This document shows positions 33,600 through 38,364 of a DNA stretch of 38,364 nucleotides, piece by piece. The notes under the pieces were generated by a model. The model saw only the letters and a list, made by a program, of their open reading frames with translations, did not search any database and was not told the origin of the DNA. Source of the DNA: Actinomycetota bacterium. Lineage in GTDB: Bacteria; Actinomycetota; Acidimicrobiia; Acidimicrobiales; Ilumatobacteraceae. The position numbers were made by a program, and so were the translations under genes. Positions within the stretch are counted from its first letter, which is position 1; each line of letters begins with the position of its first letter. Location: NCBI GenBank assembly GCA_027730505.1, contig JAQCGT010000014.1, positions 1-38,364 of the forward strand, given 5' to 3'.

Positions 33600-34330
33600 G
33601 GATCGACGTCTTCACGCTCTTCACCGATCTGGTGGACGGGTTCTGCTCGCACAGCCTGCTCGGCCGGGCACGTGAATCGGGACTTGTCGATGTGCGATGC
33701 CATGATCCGCGAGAACACGCTCACGACGTCCATCGGACAGTCGACGACTCGCCCTTCGGTGGGGGAGCAGGAATGCTGATGCGTCCCGAGCCGCTCGTGG
33801 AGTGCATCGAATCTGTCGAACCGCGGCGGCCGTTGCTGATGCTTTCACCGGGCGGGCGGCGTTTCGATCAGGCGATGGCCGGGGAATTGGCGTCACTCGA
33901 TGGGTTCAGCTTGTTGTGCGGCCGATACGAGGGGATTGATCATCGGATCCGTGAACACATGGTTGACGGCGAGGTGAGCGTCGGCGATGTCGTGTTGGCA
34001 GGCGGCGAGGTCGCTGCATGTCTCATCATCGAAGCGGTGACCCGACTCGTACCGGGGGTGATGGGCAACGCTGAAGGACCCGTCACGGAGAGTTTTGGAG
34101 AGTCGGGACTTCTCGAGGAACCCCAGTACACCCGTCCAGCTGAATTTCGGGGCTGGGAGGTTCCCGAGGTGCTTCGCAGCGGGGATCACGCGCGTATTGC
34201 CCGCTGGCGACGAGCACAGGCCCTGCATAGGACGGTGACAATGCGCCCAGATCTGATCGATGCCCGCGGTGGACTGTCCGATCACGAACGTCGCCTGTTG
34301 GAAGAGTTCCCACCCGTCCCGTATCCTTGA
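33596..34330 (+). CDS. trmD: tRNA (guanine(37)-N(1))-methyltransferase TrmD
   Basis: TrmD methylates G37 next to the anticodon, preventing +1 frameshifts. The 244 residues begin MRIDVFTLFTDLVDGF. The SPOUT knot shows LLCGRYEGIDHRI (about 103-115) and GDVVLAGGEVAACLIIEAVTR (about 128-148), which bind SAM. The C-terminal domain contains the TRPAEFRGWEVPEVLRSGDHA segment that contacts tRNA. GTG start overlapping rimM. rplS follows after a 45-base gap containing a hairpin. Confidence 0.97.
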   Translation: MRIDVFTLFTDLVDGFCSHSLLGRARESGLVDVRCHDPREHAHDVHRTVDDSPFGGGAGMLMRPEPLVECIESVEPRRPLLMLSPGGRRFDQAMAGELASLDGFSLLCGRYEGIDHRIREHMVDGEVSVGDVVLAGGEVAACLIIEAVTRLVPGVMGNAEGPVTESFGESGLLEEPQYTRPAEFRGWEVPEVLRSGDHARIARWRRAQALHRTVTMRPDLIDARGGLSDHERRLLEEFPPVPYP

Positions 34331-34337
34331 CCGGCCT

Positions 34338-34352
34338 GCCCGAACTTCGGGC
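34338..34352 (+). promoter_or_regulatory. Hairpin in the rplS leader
   Basis: GCCCGA and TCGGGC (perfect 6-base arms, 3-base loop) lie 24 bases before the rplS ATG in the trmD-rplS gap. An attenuator or L19 autoregulatory element is possible, as L19 leaders are known in some Gram-positive bacteria, but no sequence match to one is claimed. Confidence 0.35.
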
Positions 34353-34375
34353 CCATCGCAGACCAGGAAGACCCC

Positions 34376-34723
34376 ATGAAGAGCACCGACCTCATCGACC
34401 AGGACTCCATGCGCACCGACATTCCCGATTTCGGGCCCGGTGACGAACTGAAGGTGCACGTGCGCGTCGTCGAGGGTGGCAAGGAGCGCATTCAGGTGTT
34501 CCAGGGCAACGTGATCTCGATCCGCGGTGGCGGGTTGCAGGAGACGTACACGGTGCGCAAACTGAGCTACGGCGTCGGTGTCGAGCGCACCTTCCCGAAG
34601 CACAGCCCAACGGTCGCCAAGGTCGAGGTCGTGAAGAAGGGCGATGTGCGACGCGCCAAGCTGTACTACTTGCGTGACCGCGTCGGCAAGGCTGCACGGG
34701 TTCGCGAGAAGCGCGAGTTCTGA
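34376..34723 (+). CDS. rplS: 50S ribosomal protein L19
   Basis: L19 lies at the 30S-50S interface. The 115 residues include [27 protein letters not shown] (about 20-46), the signature [18 protein letters not shown] (about 61-78) and the C-terminal [23 protein letters not shown] lies eight bases before the ATG. In many bacteria lepB and rnhB follow rplS; here yraN follows directly after a 61-base gap. Confidence 0.97.
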   Translation: MKSTDLIDQDSMRTDIPDFGPGDELKVHVRVVEGGKERIQVFQGNVISIRGGGLQETYTVRKLSYGVGVERTFPKHSPTVAKVEVVKKGDVRRAKLYYLRDRVGKAARVREKREF

Positions 34724-34784
34724 TCTCACGCCTGCGAGGGCGTCCATCGATCGGCCAGAGGCCCCCGTTCTCATGGAGGTGTCT

Positions 34785-35135
34785 ATGGCCGATCGTTCGC
34801 GTGTGGCCGCCGGCGCGGCCGGTGAGCGCCGGGCTGCGCTCGAGTATCGACGGCTCGGATTCGAGACCGTGGATCGAAACTGGCGCTGCGCAGGCGCGGA
34901 GATCGATCTCGTGGTGCAGTGCGACGATTTGATCGTGTTCGTCGAGGTGAAGACCCGGCGTCGGCGCTCGTTGTCAGAGGCACTGGCGGCGGTCGACGGA
35001 GCCAAACAGGAACGGATCCGTCTCGGTGCACAACGCTGGTTGATGGCTCATCCCGAACATGCTGGTGATCGGATCCGCTTCGACGCCGTCGCCGTTGTCG
35101 ACGGCATTGTCGAGGTGGTCGAGGGGGCGTTCTAG
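34785..35135 (+). CDS. yraN: YraN/UPF0102 family endonuclease-like protein
   Basis: This 116-residue protein belongs to the UPF0102 (YraN) family, with a Holliday-junction-resolvase-like PD-(D/E)xK fold. A glutamate in GERRAALEYRR, then D in GAEIDLVV and the EVK of FVEVKTRR supply the probable metal site. ATG 34785 is chosen because GGAGGT lies four bases upstream. The frame is open further upstream without family sequence. Biochemical function is not established. It converges on the microprotein gene with a four-base gap. Confidence 0.92.
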   Translation: MADRSRVAAGAAGERRAALEYRRLGFETVDRNWRCAGAEIDLVVQCDDLIVFVEVKTRRRRSLSEALAAVDGAKQERIRLGAQRWLMAHPEHAGDRIRFDAVAVVDGIVEVVEGAF

Positions 35136-35139
35136 CCGC

Positions 35140-35250
35140 TCAGCCGAGGACGCCCCAGAGCACGAGCCCGGCGGCGGCCAACAGTGCGGCCACGACCATC
35201 GCATAGTCGCCTGGTCGGGCTTGGAACCGTCGGTACGGGTTGAATCCCAC
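35140..35250 (-). CDS. 36-residue membrane microprotein
   Basis: From a GTG at 35250 this frame gives MGFNPYRRFQARPGDY, followed by one hydrophobic helix (about 17-34) rich in Ala, Val and Leu. A basic N-terminus and a single helix ending at the C-terminus suggest a membrane-anchored peptide with its N-terminus in the cytoplasm. I recall similar short proteins starting FNPYR...RPGDY in related Actinobacteria but cannot check this. GATACT lies six bases before the GTG, a weaker version of the local promoter pattern. The frame stays open upstream to 35325 without recognisable sequence. Function is unknown. Confidence 0.55.
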   Translation of the reverse strand: MGFNPYRRFQARPGDYAMVVAALLAAAGLVLWGVLG

Positions 35251-35294
35251 CGAGTGAGTATCGCTGCTGATCAAACCGGGTGCCCACCCGCAGG

Positions 35295-35300
35295 TACCGT
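35295..35300 (+). promoter_or_regulatory. Putative -10 element of the secreted single-pass protein gene
   Basis: TACCGT, seven bases before the GTG at 35308, predicts a leaderless transcript. Confidence 0.5.
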
Positions 35301-35307
35301 TTGGTCC

Positions 35308-36012
35308 GTGTCGGTTCGACGTCATGCGCGATGGTGGTGGGCGCTCATCGCCGCGTCCGTTGCACTCTGGCCGTCAACGGGGTCAGCCCAGGACGGCGAC
35401 GACGGCGTGGTCGTCGACGTGTCGGAGACGGCGATGACGCTGCCGCTCGTGGAGGTTCCGCTCGGGTGCGCGCCTTGGGAAGTGGCCGACGTTGTGTTCA
35501 CGGGTGTGGTCGCAGCCACCGACTCCCGAACCGCCCGGTTTGCCGATCTGTCCATTCGGTGGGGTGACCTGCCGGGACTCGACCCCGATGGCACCGTCGA
35601 CATTCGCTACGGCATCGATGTGCAATACCTGATCGAGGGTGAGCGCTATCTCATCGGTGCCTCTGTGCATCCGGACCTCGGACTCGCATATTCGAGGGTG
35701 ACGCCAGAGGTGGTGGACTTCGCCGGAGACGAGATCGTCGGGGTCTCCGAGGACGACGTGGTGTGCCCAGAGGCAGAAGATCCGATCGTCACGTTGATGT
35801 TCGACGGATCGCCAGTTCCGACTCCGCTGCTCGGATCGTTTCTGGCCGAGCGATCGAGACTGGTCGCGGCGCTCGTGATTCCCGCATTTGTGGTCGCCGT
35901 GGTCATCTTCCTGCTGGCGATGCTGCGGGTGTCCACAGAGGGTTTCGTCGAGAGTCTCCGCTCGATCGGGCGTCGGCCCGGCCGCTCAGGCGATCGCGGC
36001 ACAGGCCCGTGA
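35308..36012 (+). CDS. Secreted protein with C-terminal membrane anchor, unknown function
   Basis: I do not recognise this 234-residue protein. A signal peptide covers about 1-28 (Arg-rich start, hydrophobic core, cleavage near GSAQ). A mainly beta-looking acidic domain follows (about 30-180), with two cysteines (in GCAP and VVCPE) that could form a disulfide. One transmembrane helix lies at about 184-206, with a basic 28-residue tail, giving a type I topology with the domain outside. The frame is open further upstream to 35059, but GTG 35308 is chosen because the signal peptide begins there and TACCGT lies seven bases before it. Its last 27 bases overlap the end of rpe on the other strand. 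Confidence 0.78.
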   Translation: MSVRRHARWWWALIAASVALWPSTGSAQDGDDGVVVDVSETAMTLPLVEVPLGCAPWEVADVVFTGVVAATDSRTARFADLSIRWGDLPGLDPDGTVDIRYGIDVQYLIEGERYLIGASVHPDLGLAYSRVTPEVVDFAGDEIVGVSEDDVVCPEAEDPIVTLMFDGSPVPTPLLGSFLAERSRLVAALVIPAFVVAVVIFLLAMLRVSTEGFVESLRSIGRRPGRSGDRGTGP

Positions 36013-36669
36013 TCGGAGGTCGGCCACGGCGTGGGCGAGACCATTGGGGTCACGGTAGAGCGCGCTTCCGGCGATGAGCAGGTTCGCCCCAGCTGCAGCG
36101 GCCCCTGCCACCGTGCTCGGACCGATACCACCGTCCACTTCGAGGTCGATCGAGTCAGATCGGCCCGATGCCTCGATCATGGCCCGTACCTGAGCGATCT
36201 TTGGTTCCATCGATGAGATGTACGCCTGACCGCCGAAGCCTGGATTGACGGTCATCACCAAGACGAGGTCGACGAGATCGAGCACGTGGGCGATCGCGTC
36301 CGTTGGGGTTGCCGGATTGAGCGCTACCGCAGCAGTTGCGCCGAGCGAGTTGATGTTCTCGAGTGTGCGGTGGAGGTGGGTGCACGCTTCGACGTGCACG
36401 ATCAGCCGGGCGCAGCCGGCCTCGACATAGCGCGCTGCCATGGCGTCGGGGTTCTGGACCATCAGATGGGCTTCAAACGGGAGCGACGTGTGCGGTCGTG
36501 CCGATGCGATCACATCGGGTCCGAACGTCAGGTTCGGAACAAAGCACCCGTCCATCACATCCCACTGGATCAGGTCGACACCGGCAGCCTCGAGGGCTGC
36601 GACCTCCTCGGCGAGTTTTGAGAAGTCCGCTGGAAGTACCGACGGGGCGATCTGAATCGGACGGCTCAC
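35986..36669 (-). CDS. rpe: Ribulose-phosphate 3-epimerase
   Basis: Rpe interconverts ribulose 5-phosphate and xylulose 5-phosphate in the pentose phosphate pathway. The 227 residues begin SRPIQIAPSVLPADFS. WDVMDGCFVPNLTFGP (about 36-51) holds a metal-binding aspartate, and EAHLMV, VMTVNPGFGGQ, LEVDGGIG and AGSALY are further family motifs. GTG 36669 is chosen because TATGGT lies seven bases upstream and the protein then has normal length. Longer starts at 36681 and 36795 add residues without family sequence. It is divergent from the RNA methyltransferase gene across 45 bases. Confidence 0.95.
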   Translation of the reverse strand: MSRPIQIAPSVLPADFSKLAEEVAALEAAGVDLIQWDVMDGCFVPNLTFGPDVIASARPHTSLPFEAHLMVQNPDAMAARYVEAGCARLIVHVEACTHLHRTLENINSLGATAAVALNPATPTDAIAHVLDLVDLVLVMTVNPGFGGQAYISSMEPKIAQVRAMIEASGRSDSIDLEVDGGIGPSTVAGAAAAGANLLIAGSALYRDPNGLAHAVADLRSRACAAIA

Positions 36670-36676
36670 ACACCGA

Positions 36677-36682
36677 ACCATA
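36677..36682 (-). promoter_or_regulatory. Putative -10 element of rpe
   Basis: TATGGT on the minus strand, seven bases before the GTG at 36669. It predicts a leaderless transcript. It shares the 45-base divergent gap with the element at 36703-36708. Confidence 0.5.
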
Positions 36683-36702
36683 GTGGGGGCGGAGGGCTCG
36701 CC

Positions 36703-36708
36703 TAGCGT
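36703..36708 (+). promoter_or_regulatory. Putative -10 element of the RNA methyltransferase-psuG operon
   Basis: TAGCGT, six bases before the ATG at 36715, predicts a leaderless transcript divergent from rpe. Confidence 0.55.
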
Positions 36709-36714
36709 GGCGGA

Positions 36715-37935
36715 ATGCCCCCAACTACCGAGCCCGATCCGGTATCGGTCGAGGTCGAGCGTTTCGTGGCCGGTGGTGACGGGTTGGCCCGCCATCCGGA
36801 TGGGCGGGTGATGTTCGTCCGCGGGGGCATCCCCGGTGATCGTGTCGAGATTGAGGTCATCGACGAACGCCGCGACTGGATGAGAGTCCAGCCGATGAAG
36901 TTCGAAAATGCGAGTCCTGACCGTGTCGATGCATCATGCCCTCATCGTCTGAATGGCTGTGGAGGATGCGACTGGGCCGAGGTGGCGACCGACACGCAGT
37001 TGGCCCACAAGGCGGCGATCGTGGCCGATGCGTTGCGGCGAACGGCACGCATCGATCGCGTGCCGACACTCGGTCGGTCAGTCGATCGGACCCGATACCG
37101 CACCTCGATCCGGGTCGTCGGTGATAGCGAGGGCCGGCCGGCGTATCGGCGCGCAGCATCGAACGACCTTGTCCCTATCGACAGTTGCGAGATTGCGGTT
37201 GACCGACTCTCGAGTGTCGTGGCAGGGCTCAACGTAACGCCAGGTCTTGAGGTGAGTCTGCGAGTGTCGGAGCAGACCGGGGCACTCTCGGCGCGTTGGG
37301 ATAGCCGCAGCGGTGCGGTCGAGGGACTCCCTAACGATGCCCTCATCGGGCAGAACGGTGTCATCATCGAACGGGTGGCTGGGGTCGACTTGGCCGTGTC
37401 TGCGGGATCGTTCTTCCAGAGTGGTCCTCAGGCCGCAGGGATCCTCGTGGCCTCGGTCGCAGCCCACGCTCCCGAGATCGGCTCTGGGTCGCACGTCGTC
37501 GACGCATACGGCGGTGTTGGTCTGTTCGCGGCGACCGTCGGTTCTGTCGCCGACCACGTGACCATCGTCGAAAGCTCGAGATTCGCCGTGAGTGATGCTG
37601 AGCGGAATCTCAGCGGACGTGGCCAAGCGGCCACCATCGTGCGGAGCGATGTTGGTGACTGGCGTCTCGAGGCCGATGCGCGACCGGTCGATGTGGTCAT
37701 CGCTGATCCGGCGCGCACCGGCTTGGGGCGCCCCGGGGTGGGAGCACTCACGCGTGCAACTCCAGCGGTGCTCGTGCTCGTCAGTTGTGACCCGGTTGCG
37801 ATGGCTCGAGATGCCGGCTTGCTGGCATCTGCTGGCTATGTCCTCGAGGCAGCCGAGGTCCATGACCTGTTCCCCGGGACCCACCATGTGGAGGTCGTCT
37901 CGCGGTTCGTTCGCACTGGCACACTGTCGACATGA
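36715..37935 (+). CDS. RNA uracil C5-methyltransferase, TrmA/RlmD (RumA) family
   Basis: This 406-residue enzyme methylates C5 of a uracil in tRNA or 23S rRNA. An N-terminal TRAM domain (about 8-62) precedes a 4Fe-4S cluster site with C75, C82 and C85 (CPHRLNGCGGC) and a probable fourth cysteine in IDSCEI. The SAM domain shows SFFQSGP, VDAYGGVGLFA and DPARTGLG. The catalytic cysteine is in SCDPVAMARD, and HHVEVV contains the general-base glutamate. Which uridine it modifies (tRNA U54, or 23S U747 or U1939) cannot be read from sequence. Its stop overlaps the psuG start by four bases (ATGA), so the two are translationally coupled. Confidence 0.92.
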   Translation: MPPTTEPDPVSVEVERFVAGGDGLARHPDGRVMFVRGGIPGDRVEIEVIDERRDWMRVQPMKFENASPDRVDASCPHRLNGCGGCDWAEVATDTQLAHKAAIVADALRRTARIDRVPTLGRSVDRTRYRTSIRVVGDSEGRPAYRRAASNDLVPIDSCEIAVDRLSSVVAGLNVTPGLEVSLRVSEQTGALSARWDSRSGAVEGLPNDALIGQNGVIIERVAGVDLAVSAGSFFQSGPQAAGILVASVAAHAPEIGSGSHVVDAYGGVGLFAATVGSVADHVTIVESSRFAVSDAERNLSGRGQAATIVRSDVGDWRLEADARPVDVVIADPARTGLGRPGVGALTRATPAVLVLVSCDPVAMARDAGLLASAGYVLEAAEVHDLFPGTHHVEVVSRFVRTGTLST

Positions 37936-38364
37936 CGGCAACCGGTTCCTCGCTCGATGTTGTGCTGTCGACTGAGGTCGCTACAGCGATGGACGATGGT
38001 GTTCCCGTGGTGGCGCTCGAGTCGACGATCTTCTCGCACCTCGGGCTGCCGTCGCCTGCGAACCTCGAGGCCCTTGAGCGCTGCGAGTCAGCGGTCCGTT
38101 CCGCTGGTGCTGTCCCGGCGGTGACAGCGGTGCTCAGCGGTGTGGCGAGAGTGGGAATCGAGCCCGATGAACGGGAACGGATCTGTGGCCCTGCGCGCAA
38201 GATGGCGGAGAGGGACGTCCCTGTTGCCCTCGCCATGGGATGGGACTACGGAGCGACGACGGTGTCGGCGGCTCTGGCCCTGGCCGATGCGGCCGGTGTG
38301 GCCGTATTCGCGACCGGAGGTATTGGCGGTGTGCATCGTGGCGTCGAACTGACCTCGGACATCA
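37932..38364 (+). CDS. psuG: Pseudouridine-5'-phosphate glycosidase (3' part outside window)
   Basis: PsuG splits pseudouridine 5'-phosphate into uracil and ribose 5-phosphate, recycling the modified base from RNA turnover. The 144 visible residues show VALESTIFSH (about 28-37, with the active-site glutamate), GAVPAVTAVLSG, a conserved lysine in ARKMAERDVPVA, GATTVSAAL and FATGGIGGVHRG, all family segments. The active-site lysine of the second half is beyond the window. It overlaps the RNA methyltransferase gene by four bases. The kinase partner psuK is not visible here and may lie just outside. Confidence 0.94.
   Translation, partial: MTATGSSLDVVLSTEVATAMDDGVPVVALESTIFSHLGLPSPANLEALERCESAVRSAGAVPAVTAVLSGVARVGIEPDERERICGPARKMAERDVPVALAMGWDYGATTVSAALALADAAGVAVFATGGIGGVHRGVELTSDI

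Noticed and set aside
34644-34784. N-terminal extension of yraN
   Set aside because: It overlaps rplS, carries no family sequence, and a strong GGAGGT ribosome site marks the start at 34785.
33893-35005. Open frame of 370 codons on the minus strand across trmD, rplS and yraN
   Set aside because: It crosses three certain genes on the other strand and shows no domain.

Overview
This window is bacterial chromosome. It has high GC by eye, is very densely coded, and carries housekeeping genes almost throughout. The gene order and families point to the Actinobacteriota: a SepIVA-type coiled-coil gene beside coaD and the YceD gene, mazG-eno-ftsB clustering, a DUF4032 protein, GTP-type PEP carboxykinase and an actinobacterial run of rnc-mutM-smc-ftsY. 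Several hypothetical genes resemble what I recall from the class Acidimicrobiia (Ilumatobacter-like lineages), but that finer placement is inference. I see no rRNA, tRNA, CRISPR array, insertion sequence, integrase, prophage or attachment site. No gap between genes exceeds about 190 bases, so there is no long empty stretch.

Positions 1-14999 are all on the minus strand. Read in transcription order they are: rpmB; a small cold-shock-like gene; pckG; a lipoprotein foldase, mazG, a DUF4032 kinase-like gene, eno and ftsB; a lone molybdenum hydroxylase large subunit; a three-gene ABC exporter; and a three-gene set of RCK-type cation channel, HAD phosphatase and a membrane protein cut by the window edge.

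Positions 15149-35135 are on the plus strand apart from one 65-residue zinc-ribbon gene. They hold a fatty-acid kinase-like gene, recG, rsmD, coaD, sepIVA, a YceD gene, rpmF, plsX, acpP, rnc, mutM, smc, ftsY, an uncharacterised lipoprotein, ffh, rpsP, khpA, rimM, trmD, rplS and yraN. Together these cover phospholipid and fatty-acid supply (FakA-like protein, PlsX, ACP, CoaD), ribosome proteins and maturation (L32, S16, L19, RimM, RsmD, TrmD, RNase III), SRP-dependent membrane targeting (FtsY, Ffh), and chromosome maintenance (RecG, Fpg, SMC).

Positions 35136-38364 hold a 36-residue membrane microprotein, a secreted single-pass protein, rpe, a TrmA/RlmD-type RNA methyltransferase and the start of psuG.

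The most striking signal is in the promoters. Fourteen transcription-unit heads carry a TAnnnT hexamer ending only 6-9 bases before the start codon, which is the layout expected for leaderless mRNAs. Ribosomal protein genes, pckG and the molybdenum hydroxylase gene instead have a TAnnnT hexamer further upstream and a Shine-Dalgarno sequence. Genes inside operons are commonly joined by 4-base ATGA, GTGA or TTGA overlaps. I found no convincing defence, secretion or biosynthetic system that is new. The best candidates for a second look are the lipoprotein between ftsY and ffh, the orphan molybdenum hydroxylase subunit, and the small proteins.
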